Shown here piece by piece: positions 11,301-20,866 of a stretch of 64,000 bases of DNA; the stretch's first letter is position 1; every line of letters begins with the position of its first letter. The position numbers were made by a program, and so were the translations under genes. The DNA lies in assembly GCA_903813345.2 (NCBI GenBank), contig CAIIXF020000009.1, forward strand, positions 7,622,030-7,686,029, read 5' to 3'. The notes under the pieces were generated by a model. It saw only the letters and a program-made list of their open reading frames with translations. It was not told the DNA's origin and searched no databases. The stretch is from Owenia fusiformis. Its lineage: Eukaryota; Annelida; Polychaeta; Sabellida; Oweniidae.

Positions 11301-14300
11301 TTGTTTGTTTTTAGTAATGGCTTTTATAAAAGTAATCCCAAAAATACATTTCCTAGTCAGAATTGATAATTTGAGAGTTTTTGTACGTACCTGTACTATG
11401 AAAATCCACATGACACATTATACTTTCAGATCCACAGACGAAAAAAGTCTGTGCCTCAAAAATACAACAACAAGAAGAACTACAAAGATGATAAAATAAC
11501 TAAAGAAGAAATAAATGACTTGTTAGATAATGATATATTTTATAATACAAACAAAAAACAGTTTGATGCAGTGCAACAGACAGGTTTTAGAGCATCATCT
11601 ATGCTGAGAAAAAGACAAGGTTAGAGTTCTTGTTTTGCACTTCACTCTTTTCTGTTTTTTTACTTTATTTTTCTGTATTTATTGCACAGCAGGCCCGTAG
11701 CCAGGATTTTCCCAGATTTGCCCGTAGCCAGGATTTGTTCAGTTTTCCAAAATTTCCAGTTGGGGTTCACATTTGACAATTTTGGCCCAAATATGGCTAA
11801 AATTACTTGAGAAGTGCTCAAAATGGTGAAAAACTGCATGATTTTGAAAGAATTTTTGGCCAGGGGGGTTCGCCCAAACCCTGCGAACCCCCTGGCTACG
11901 GGCCTGTACAGGGTTGTATCGACACTTTGATTTCTGAGTTTGGATCTTGATCACACTTTTTCAAACTATTAACAATTAATGTCTTGTGCTCTCTGTCAAA
12001 AACCTGATGGATACCTGCTTACACAGCCACCTTAGCTCAGGCTTTAGTAGCTCATCCATTGGTCATCTAGAAGGGCACGCTCAGGTCATTACACTATTTT
12101 AATATCTTCATTATCATAAATGTTTCTCAATCATATTTTTAAACTACGCAGGCCCATAGCCAGGGGGTTCGAAGGGTTCAAGCATCTTTCAAAATCATGA
12201 AGGTTTTCACCATTCTGAGCACTTTTTAAGTGATATTGGCCATTTTTGGACCAAAATTTCAGAAGTGAACTCCCCTGGAATTTTTCAAAAAGTGAACCCC
12301 CCTTGGCAAATCCTAGCTACGGGCCTGCTACATATATTTTTTGCATTATATGTTCCTTCATCAAACTGAGTTCATTTAGGTATACCTTCATTTACTTATT
12401 TTATGATAGAATGTCTGTTTTGTTTGTATGATTTATTTGTTTGTTGAAATGTTTGTTTGTTTATGTGATTTTGTGGTTTGTTGATATGAAGTCTGTAGTT
12501 TGATTATATAAAGAATTGTTTGTTGGTGTAATGTGTGTCTTTTTCTTAGCTAGTTCGATGTGATATTTGCTTGACATAAGTGTTGTCTGTTTGTTTTAGC
12601 GGATGATCTCTCACGTACTTATCAGCCTGCCCCATCAAATCAGGAATCTGAAAATGTAAATCAAGGTGAGAACCTATACGCCATCTATATGATCATTTGC
12701 TGATTCTATACTATGTAGCATGTTAGAAAATTTTGTTTGATTAAGATGCCACATTATTACCATATCGCTCAAATAACTTGAATGAATTTCTTATTGTCCT
12801 ACTGTATTGTTTCATTGCAGGGGTTTCACTAAAATTTCTTAAAACAGGCTAAGTAAATTAAAAACAACAGGTAAAATTATTGGAAATCAGAAATTCAACA
12901 TGGAAACATTGAAAAGATCCCTAAAACAACAGGCGATTTTGTGAAAATGACTGGTGAATATCGCCTGTTGCCTGCTGCTAATGAAACCCCTGCATTGTCT
13001 ATATATGTAGAAATGTACATCACAGTTCTACTAAGTCAGTCTATTTGAACGATTTTTGGCCCACCCTGTAATTTCGCTCAATGATGCCATTCTCTTTGAT
13101 AATTCACCTTTTAGTGCTTGTGCCTGTATATGTACTTGTACTTGCTAGCAGGACAAGAGTCTACCAGTAATAAAGCTGAACATCTACGATGTACAGATGA
13201 CCTTCAAGTGTTTGACACTGAGATATTTATAATGGACCGCACCACAATGTCAGCACCTATACAATTGTTCAGTATGGGGGCCAACAAGTTAAACTATAGT
13301 GAGTATCCAAGGTGATCTATGACACACTAAAGTAATGAATATTCAAATTGTGTCTCAGCCAATCAGCTTAGAGCATTTCAGTGCTTTAATTTAAGGTATA
13401 TGGTCAACTGAGCAGAAACATTAATTTACAGTGCATTATGGTCTCATAATGAACTGAGCAGTGTCATTATTGGTGAAAGAGTGAAGTCAGCACAGTGCAT
13501 TATGGTTTCATAAAGAACTGGACAATGTCATTTTTTAAAAAAGAGTGGTAGTTTATTTGAATTGCAATAAAGAGAGTTTATCATTCTTTATTGAATTTGA
13601 AACCAGTCATGCATGACTGTACTAACCCATCCTGATAATGCACTTGGGATCCGCCCCTTTTGCATTATGTGTACAGGTTAGTACATGCACCTGTGCTTTT
13701 AAATTTCTAATGATAAATGATTCTTTATTCCTTAAATAATGAACAGTAAACAAGCAACCTGATTGGTTGAGAGTATTCAGCCATGGTATAAATTTGAATA
13801 AACCTGAACAATGAAAGTGTTATCTCTTGAAAGTCATACTTTCCCACTTGTGAGATATACTTTCCTCAGAATAAAAAAAGGTACCCTCTATTGTAAAAAA
13901 TCATTTTTATATTTCAGCTATAACTAAGGATGACTGGAAGAAGATATCAGAAAATATTAATCATGAACGTGGCAAAGATGGAGGTAGTTCACAACAGTCA
14001 TTGTACGAGGACAGGGAAGAGGCACAGGTCTGTGTTGTGCTGAAACCAACAGAAATGTCAACTGGTATGTTTTTAGACGACTACTTTTTCACTCCAGTAA
14101 TGAATTATGAAATTGATGTACAGTATTAAAATTTTGATTGAGACAAAGTATGTTGGTAGTGTCCATCCTCCCAACTTAGGCCTCCGGAACTCATACCCAC
14201 TTCTTCTAGGAGGAGGAGAAGGAGAAGGAGGAGGAGGAAATAGGGATGAGGATGGAATGAGGAGGAGAAGGAGAAGGAGGAGGAAATAGGGATGAGGATG

Positions 14301-15039
14301 GAATGAGGAGGGAATGAGGAGAAGGAGGAGGAGGAGGAAATAGGGATGAGGAGGGAATGAGGAGGAGGAGGAAATAGGGATGAGGAGGGAATGAGGAGAA
14401 GGAGGAGGAGGAAATAGGGATGAGGAGGGAATGAGGAGGAGAAGGAGGAGGAAGAGGAAGGAGGTACGAGTTCTGGAGGCCTGTGTTCATCGGAGGATGG
14501 TAGTATCCAATATGCAATGTATTTACATATTTTCCTATTTTTTGAATTTTATATCACCACCAAGAAATGGCGACATACTGATTCTCAGTGTATTTGGGAC
14601 AATCATTAGGTGTAACGAATTGTTACACTTTTGTAAAAAAAATTTATTGTTATTTTAATTGCACATACAAAATTATGAATAAAGTAGTGCTAGAATAGTT
14701 ACTGTTACACTATACAGTTCTTATATTTTGATTTCAGGTGCTATAGGGGATCTAGATGGGGATGGGACATTAGACATGGTTGCTGTTTATAATCGTGCAG
14801 GGCAAATAAGAGACCCTAAAACCGAAAGCTATTTGGCTATGAAATTTACAATAGCTATAGCTAAGGTTAACCTCGAAGATAAAGTCTCCAAGAATAAAGC
14901 TATAAAAGTTGATGCTAATATTAATAAAAATTTACATGCCTGGAGTACAGAACAGGGGTTAGAAAAAGTGAAGTTTTTGCCCCCTAGTGAGCAACCTTGG
15001 ATGGCATATATGGGGAATACGGGTGATAGCATATATTAA
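8344..15039 (+). CDS. FG-GAP/beta-propeller protein, FAM234-like, 3' nine exons (partial)
   Basis: Exons are 8344-8494, 9271-9435, 10220-10313, 10961-11155, 11430-11619, 12600-12665, 13152-13298, 13918-14064 and 14738-15039. All introns are GT-AG and phases match at every junction, giving 484 codons to the TAA at 15037-15039. The visible protein starts inside the propeller: PVLVDLTHDEVKDIVMSGYDG, VFNGETLELIWRV and VVLDGKTGETLWSL are FG-GAP/PQQ-like blades. A basic, low-complexity stretch follows (exons 5-6, RRKKSVPQKYNNKKN). Near the C-terminus GAIGDLDGDGTLDMVAVYN is a canonical FG-GAP calcium loop (DxDGDGxxD). The layout around VLDGKTGETLWSL recalls FAM234A/B (ITFG3), single-pass membrane proteins of unclear function, but assignment is tentative. 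No membrane segment is in the visible part; the N-terminus and promoter lie upstream or were not recognised. The introns carry several MITEs and a tRNA-derived repeat. Confidence 0.85.
8540..8836 (+). mobile_element. CAGGCCCGTAGCC-family MITE, copy 1, with nested insertion
   Basis: This intronic copy starts CAGGCCTGTAGCC and ends near GGTCTG, and shares TTCTTTCAAAATCATGCAG, TTTTCACCATTCTGAGCAC and the AAGTGAACCCCCC blocks with four other copies in this window. It is split by 122 bp (8588-8709) flanked by a 14-bp direct repeat, CAGGTTTTCACCAT (8574-8587 and 8710-8723). Confidence 0.7.
9811..10100 (+). repeat. tRNA-derived SINE with tandem tRNA-like heads
   Basis: Two tandem units about 66 bp apart (from 9814 and 9880) each contain a perfect pol III A-box, TAGCTCAGCGGTAG, followed at tRNA-like spacing by a B-box-like GGTCCCAGATTCRATYC. 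The anticodon stems do not fold well, so these are not functional tRNAs; the arrangement resembles tRNA-Ala-type SINE heads. The downstream body to about 10100 includes a small hairpin (GGCTCCTTCAAGGAGGGG). It lies inside the second visible intron of the FG-GAP gene. Confidence 0.6.
10636..10785. repeat. Palindromic dispersed repeat, copy 1
   Basis: Inverted arms (GGGTTATGTACTTAAGGGTTTTGGATAC... / ...AAACTGATCATACATAAC) with internal facing TTTATCCAGAGGGAAATATG and CATATTTCCTGAGGAATAAA. A related copy lies at 17066-17210. Non-coding and intronic. Confidence 0.6.
11690..11906 (-). mobile_element. CAGGCCCGTAGCC-family MITE, copy 2
   Basis: It begins CAGGCCCGTAGCCAGG and ends CCTGGCTACGGGCCTG; the internal blocks are reversed relative to copy 1. 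Flanks CACAG and TACAG look like a 5-bp target duplication with one mismatch. A second partial terminus (CCCGTAGCCAGGATTT) near 11720 suggests a small internal duplication. Intronic in the FG-GAP gene. Confidence 0.75.
12149..12327 (+). mobile_element. CAGGCCCGTAGCC-family MITE, copy 3
   Basis: Starts CAGGCCCATAGCCAGGGGG and ends TAGCTACGGGCCTG, with the shared ATCATGAAGGTTTTCACCATT and AAGTGAACCCCCC blocks. Flanks CTACG and CTACA fit a 5-bp target duplication with one change. Confidence 0.75.
12818..12992. mobile_element. 175-bp MITE with perfect 5-bp TSD (CATTG)
   Basis: The termini CAGGGGTTTCA and TGAAACCCCTG are inverted repeats flanked on both sides by CATTG (12813-12817 and 12993-12997). 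A 5-bp duplication with CAG...CTG ends fits the hAT5-type group, as for the CAGGCCCGTAGCC family here, but its interior is unrelated to that family. Non-coding, intronic. Confidence 0.8.
14151..14513. repeat. GA-rich minisatellite enclosed by inverted repeats
   Basis: A purine-only core (about 14206-14465) repeats GAAATAGGGATGAGGAGGG-type units of about 28 bp together with GGAGGA runs. It is bounded by imperfect inverted repeats of about 55 bp: TGTTGGTAGTGTCCATCCTCC...AGGCCTCCGGAACTC on the left and the reverse complement on the right (GAGTTCTGGAGGCCT...GGAGGATGGTAGTATCC). It lies in the last intron of the FG-GAP gene. Long open frames across it are artefacts of composition. Confidence 0.8.
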
Positions 15040-15729
15040 CAAAGCCATGTGGTGGAATTTAAGTGGAATGAGGTGAAGTCAAGTAAACAAGTGACTATTA
15101 ACAGAAACTTTGTAAAGTTAAGAATTCGTAAAATCCATTTTTCTCTAACTGTGACGCCATTATATTCATGGTTACAACAATTGATTTACAAATTCGTAAC
15201 TTTACGAATTTTCTGTTAATGACCCCCAAGCAATTATATTTCAACTCTGAAAACATATTTTTCAACAAACCATATACTAGATAGTACATGAAATTCAAGA
15301 AATCCATGCTTGCTTGCTAGTCAATTGTGTATATATTAAGTGCAATAACAGATGATTTTAAATAATACTCATGAATACAGTTTAATTTTTTTCAACTACA
15401 TGTAGATCAATGATTCTTGAATGACAAAACAATTAGTCAAATCATGTTCTATTCTAGTATACTAAATACTGCAATATAAATGCCATATTTTATTTTTGAA
15501 TCTTGTACATACAGTATGTACACCAGGAAATGTTAAGTGATTGTAGATATATGAGTCCAACAGTAAATGTAGCTATGTAGTTCCATGTATCATGTAAATA
15601 ATGTAAACTGGAGAAGTTAAGCTACACATATTTAAGAGAACTTGTCAGTGAATATACAATATTATTATCCCATGGATAACTGCCCCTCAATCTGTTTGGA
15701 CCTAATTACAACAATTCTCCTTGTGCAAC
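15040..15729. other. Probable 3' UTR and intergenic sequence after the FG-GAP gene
   Basis: AT-rich sequence after the stop codon. No strong AATAAA is seen immediately downstream, so the 3' end cannot be placed. A small inverted repeat (TTAACAGAAACTTTGTAAAGTTAAGAATTCGTAA near 15100 and TTACGAATTTTCTGTTAA near 15200) may be a short hairpin element. No other gene was seen. Confidence 0.4.
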
Positions 15730-15936
15730 CAGGCCCGTTGCCAGGGAGGGGTTTGCAGGGTTCGGGCGACCCCCCCCCCCTGGCCAAAAATTCTTTCAAA
15801 ATCATGCAGTTTTTCACCATTTTGAGCACTTCTCAAGTGATTTAAGTCATATTTGGGCCACAGTTGTCAAATGTGAACCCCACTGGAAATTTTTGAAAAC
15901 TGAACCCCCCCTTGGCAAATCCTGGCTACGGGTCTG
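15730..15936 (+). mobile_element. CAGGCCCGTAGCC-family MITE, copy 4
   Basis: It starts CAGGCCCGTTGCCAGGGAGGGG, has the long C-run, the TTCTTTCAAAATCATGCAG block and the AAACTGAACCCCCC block, and ends CTGGCTACGGGTCTG. GCAAC stands on both sides (15725-15729 and 15937-15941), a perfect 5-bp target duplication. Confidence 0.85.
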
Positions 15937-16807
15937 GCAACTGTACAATTGCGTAGTAAATATGATGTACAGTAATCCCTGTAGGACCATAATTCTATGG
16001 GCTCTTCAGAGATATATAATTCGTACAAGTTCTCTTAAAAACTGTTGCTTGATTTCCCTATTGTAGTAATGATGTTTGGACCTGTCCCAGGAGAGGACTT
16101 CATTGTAGTCTAGCATTTAGTTAATAGTGTAGTATTGTCTTGAGTCAAGACAGCCTAGTTTGTACATAGACTTATGTGTCATGTTTTGATACAATTGTCA
16201 GTAAAAGAAATATATTGAAATCCGAGATTGTGATATTTTACCCATTTAGATATTACTCAAGAATATCCCGACCCTACAATGTCTATGAGGCTATCATAGT
16301 TGTTCCTTGATAGCATATACAAGGTTATTCATTCTCAATTAGCTTTGATAATTTGTCTTCACCAAGTTGATGACTTATTTCAATAAAGAAACATTAAGCT
16401 CATAAAGAATGGAAGATCTGAATTTTTTTCACATGACTGCATTTTGCCATATTTTCAGCTTTTTTCATGACAAAATAGAGAAAAACGCAGTAGTCACAGT
16501 GGTCATTCTGTATATTGTATGTAATATTGTATGTACAGTATATTGTATGTAATATATGATATAATCATAAGTGTGTGGAGCAAATGAGTGAGTATATGTA
16601 TCATATACTCACTGTAGTTGTATATGATCAGTGTCTACCTTTTTTGTAATAAACATTACTTTCAAGCATGTTGTACTACTTTACATAGGATTTACACACA
16701 TGAACACCTTGACAACGACAACATCAAATTCCGTTGTCACAAATGGATGGGTGTTCTGGTGCCTAACGTAGCTTTGTTACAAATATTTAGGACAATATGG
16801 ATATGTA

Positions 16808-17053
16808 TCCTATGCCAAGTAGAGTTTTAGGGAGATAAGTTGGTAAGATATATCCCGTATCCTGATTTTGAGGTTTCCATATCCAGAACCTCCATATCTC
16901 CCGCCATATCTCCCGCTTCGGTGCATATCTTCTCGCTTCCGGTAAGTAGTGGAAATGCAATAAAATGACTTTGCATATGAATACTTTGTTTATTTTTACA
17001 CCTTGTACCATTGAAATGGCCATATGCCCCTGAAAACTCTACTTGGTATAGGA
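16808..17053. mobile_element. 246-bp inverted-repeat element at a TA target
   Basis: Ends TCCTATGCCAAGTAGAGTTTT and AAAACTCTACTTGGTATAGGA are near-perfect inverted repeats, with TA on both sides (16806-16807 and 17054-17055). TA targets suggest a Tc1/mariner-type MITE. A solo AACTCTACTTGGTATTTTAC near 25074 may be a fragment of the same family. Confidence 0.7.
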
Positions 17054-17065
17054 TAAAGCAGTTAT

Positions 17066-17210
17066 GTACGGTCGGTTTGGATATTGGGTTCATCCCTCGT
17101 GAGATATGCACATCTACCTTCGGTCACTACGGTCCCTCAGGTAAATATGCATATCTCCCTCTGGATAAACCCCATATCCAAAACCTCCCAGTACATAACC
17201 CTTATTTATA
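17066..17210. repeat. Palindromic dispersed repeat, copy 2
   Basis: A related copy of 10636-10785: GTTATGTACGG...TTTGGATATTGGG on the left and CCCCATATCCAAAACCTCCCAGTACATAACCC on the right, with facing ATATGCACATCTACC and GGTAAATATGCATAT inside. It directly follows the 16808-17053 element. Confidence 0.6.
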
Positions 17211-17330
17211 AATTTTATTTCAACTTGTTATATTGTTTTAAATTAGAATGTGTCTCATCTTATTGGAGACCTGACTATGCTCTTGCTCAGAGATACACAT
17301 AAAATGTATATGTTTCGAAAATGTTAGGTA

Positions 17331-17433
17331 CACTGGTGGATCAAGAAGCTAATAATGGGTCAGAAAAAATTTCCATAAGGCTGAAAAGTTCCATAAGGAC
17401 CCATGCCCCCCCCCTCCCCTGGATCCGCCAGTG
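17331..17433. mobile_element. Short MITE with CACTGGYGGATC ends
   Basis: Starts CACTGGTGGATC and ends GGATCCGCCAGTG, with a C-run inside. The target duplication is not clear. The termini resemble common hAT-type MITEs. Confidence 0.6.
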
Positions 17434-17439
17434 AGTTAG

Positions 17440-18480
17440 TATTTAAACATTTTGCAATTAACACTATTACTGGTTTGAAATATTCAAAGGGTACATTAAA
17501 ACCTGTCTAATCCAAAGGCAACTGGCACTGTTAAAAAGATTTTTGTTTAGCAGTTGTTCACATTTCAAAGTTTCTCAATATGTGAATCAATGGGAAATAA
17601 AATCAGGACCAAGAAAAAGTCTTCACATTTAAAGCTGTTTAGATTATAGAGGCGTTCGGATAAACAGGTTTTAATGTACTTGCTCAAAGATATGTGTATT
17701 TACAGGTGCCAAAATATAACTAAGTCTAATTTTTTTATACAACCAGTCCAAATAAAGCATCTATTACTTACACTCTAGTGGATGCAAAGGTTTTGAACTT
17801 TTGAATTTTCATGCTAATAATAAAAAGACAATTTAAAAAAATGATCCATTATTTGCAGCATTGATAGACTTTGAAAACTTTTTTATAACTATTTTTAAAT
17901 TTTAAACTATTTTTATAAATTTCAATGTTTGAAATTTTTTATTTTTGTGGAAGATGCTAGGTTGAACCACTTACAAATTCATAGTGAGAAATTTATAGTA
18001 TGTTAATATATCAGATTTAGAGTGGTCACACTTTGACCAATAGCGTGCTTCACTGACAATGAGCTATTTAGATGATATTTGTTTCGGCCAATCAAACAAG
18101 GGCAAGAATTCTCTCCTGTTCTCATGAAGAGCATTTTATATGCCACTTGTCTGTTTATATATGTACATGTAATATTGCTTTACATTTATTGCAAAGAATG
18201 GTGTCGAATATAGTTGTGGATGAACAATGTAATTTTGTTAGAGGGAAGGGGTAAATGATGATTTCATTAATGAATAATTTTCAAATTATGATGTATTTAA
18301 TCAAAATGAAATTAACCTTATTTTTCCACAGCTATCCACATTTGAACACCATGTCTGACATTTTTTGAAAATAAGAGCAGGTGTCCTAAAAACATGGGAT
18401 AAAACAGATTGCATGGGTCATGGGTACTTGCATTATGAATGTACATGTATATATTTATCCCAATCGAACAAAGTTCAGTG
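17440..18480. other. Intergenic, no gene recognised
   Basis: AT-rich with short homopolymer stretches; no exon, RNA gene or clear element boundary was supported. Confidence 0.4.
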
Positions 18481-19430
18481 GGATATAGAGAATGGGCCTG
18501 TCCATCCTTCCATCAGTACATCTATCTGGTTGTACGTCTGTCTGAGCAAATACTGCTGGCCCACTGTCATTTATATGTATATGCCCCATGTGATTACACG
18601 TTCTGCTTGAAAGCTGATTTTCAAAATGGCCACCAATTTCAAAATGGTGGCCATTTTAGTGTCATTTTTACAGCATTTTAGGTACAACATATAAAACTGC
18701 AATATAAAAATATCAGGTTTTAATGCCAAAAAATGTATAGGATATGAATCAAGTTTAAATTTATTTATTTTTAAAAGAACAACATCGTGGCCATCTTGAA
18801 AATGGTGGCAGTTACAAGCAATTTAACGATTTTTGCTGTAACTGGAAAAGTAGTGGAGCGATTTTTTTCATATTTGATATGTGAATTTTCATAAGCATGA
18901 TACACTGCCTTATCACAATTTGGCAAGTACAGTCATTTTGAAAAATGGTCAACATTTTTACATGTTTTATTTTATTTTACTTTTTCACATTAACTCAAAA
19001 AGTAGTGGAGTGATTTCGTTCATATTTGATATGTGAATTCTCATCAGCATGATACACTTTCTTCTGACAACTTGACTAGTTATTTTATGTTTTATACCAC
19101 TTAACTGGAAAAGTAATTGAGCGATTTTGTTAAAAGTTTATATGTGACTACTTAGAAGCATATTACATGTTCTTGTATGACACTTTAAAATATGGTCACC
19201 ATTTTTACATGTGGTATTTTATGTTTTTTTCTAAAAAAAATAAATCAAAGAACAAATTTTGTTCACATTTATTTGTTTTTGTTCACACAAGTTTTAAATG
19301 TGAATACTTCTAAGCATATTACACTCTCATTGGCAAATTTGGCTAATAGGGGGCCATTGTCAAAAATTACAGCCATGGCTGTTCAATGGGATTTGCTACG
19401 CCTTGGCGTTGCTGTTATCTTGTTATAACA
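18480..19430. repeat. Diverged tandem repeat block (units of about 110-160 bp)
   Basis: Repeated blocks read AACTGGAAAAGTAGTGGAGCGATTTTG, TTCATATTTGATATGTGAATT, CATAAGCATGATACACT and AAAATGGTCAACATTTTTACATG, starting near 18836, 18986 and 19098 with a weaker copy to about 19350. The left end (AAAGTTCAGTGGGATATAGAG at 18470-18490, then CTGTCCATCC-type sequence) resembles AAAGTTCAGTGGGGATATAATG at 61194, and AAAATGGCCACC motifs recur at 60.8-63.5 kb, so the block probably belongs to a dispersed family. Confidence 0.65.
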
Positions 19431-19871
19431 TTATCCAGATTTTTCATTTACAATATGAATATTTTTTAGTGATTTCTATTTCAATTATTGTGATATATTG
19501 TCCAACCGATTTCTTATATTATTTTAATTATAATGGGAAATCAAAAAATAATATTGTGTAAGTGCCACTCAGAATAATCCACTTCATCTATTTTTTATAA
19601 TTATTTTTGTAAAGTTGATGATATTTCAATCATTCCACAGTATGGGAGTATTTGCCCCTTATTGCACCCCTTCGTTTACTTATTTGTTATCCCCACATAA
19701 GCGAAATATTTGCATTTGAACATTCCCCATAATAGCCCTGAAGTTCAAATTGATAAGTACAATAAGGGTAAGAAGAAATTGGGTGTCACCAAGTAGATAC
19801 AATTGTATCATTTCAATATGATAAAATCAATTGATTGTACCTAAAATCTCTTGATATTAATCTTTGAATAA

Positions 19872-20458
19872 CACCCTTGGTATACGCAGCTAACGAAAAT
19901 TGACCGGTACGGGTCAAAAGCTGGACCGGTACGGGTTAAAGGTTTTATTTGAATTTAAAACAGCCATAACTTGCTCAATATTGATTTCCTCGTGTCTAAT
20001 TTGAAATATATGATGCCTCCCGATGCTTTCAAGTACCCCGATTTTTTACAGATTTTTAAACGGACCAAAACTCTCTAAATGCGCATTTATGCTCTTTTCT
20101 CTCGAGAACGACTTTCTCATTTTCACCTAACTTTTTTTTTTAGCATGTCCCGAACCGGTCCGTCTTCTCGCTGCAAGCAGGAGGAAATTCTTTGTCACAA
20201 AGTTTGGCATTTTTTATAAAATCAAACGCGCGTCATAGAAACTCACAAGATGTAAATAGCATGTCATTTACATCATACCTTGATGGGGAAAAATAGATCG
20301 TATATGTTAGAAGTACTAAATAAAAGTTATCGTGAAAATGAGACAGTCGTTCTCGAGTTATGGCTGTTTTAAATTCAAATAAAACCGTTAACCCGTACCG
20401 GTCCAGCTTTTGACCCGTACCGGTCAATTTTCGTTAGCTGCGTATACCAACGGGAGTG
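19872..20458. mobile_element. 587-bp element with about 95-bp terminal inverted repeats
   Basis: The left arm GGTATACGCAGCTAACGAAA, followed by two ACCGGTACGGGT motifs and GTTTTATTTGAATTTAAAAC, is repeated almost perfectly in reverse at 20345-20450. Outer ends are CACCCTTGG on the left and CACTCCCGTTGG (reverse of the right end), so the left terminus probably lost 3 bp. The interior is non-coding. The flanks show no convincing target duplication. Confidence 0.8.
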
Positions 20459-20832
20459 TGATAGGACTGGCAAGTTGATTTTAGTGTGACAGGGCAGGCA
20501 AGTTGATGATTTTAGTGTGGGCACTCACTAAAAAGCGCACTGTCCTTATTACGAAACATAAGATTGCAAAATTAACAGTGAAGAAGCATGTACTCTATAA
20601 CCATTTTTGTGTATTATCACTTTTTGTAGAAACTTTAAAGAATCTGCAAATAAATCAGACTTATATTTGAAAACATGACATGTAATTGTTGTATGAGAAC
20701 CTGAACTAATGCCTTAATATGATTATAAACCCCTACAGTAAAAACAGATGTACAATAGAAATCCTTGAGTTAAAGTGGGAATTTAAAGTAATGGTTGTTA
20801 ACAGAGATCACTGATTATAAGTTTTACATCAA

Positions 20833-20848
20833 TTTATTATTCTTTATT
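20833..20848 (-). promoter_or_regulatory. Poly(A) signals of the CBM14 gene
   Basis: On the minus strand, AATAAA occurs twice (20848-20843 and 20838-20833), 19-36 bp after the stop codon of the chitin-binding gene. Such a short 3' UTR is plausible for a small secreted-protein gene. Confidence 0.6.
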
Positions 20849-20866
20849 AATTAATTATTAATAAAA

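Noticed and set aside
14206-14517. 103-codon minus-strand frame rich in Pro/Ser
   Set aside because: It is the complement of the GA minisatellite; open frames are expected in such sequence.
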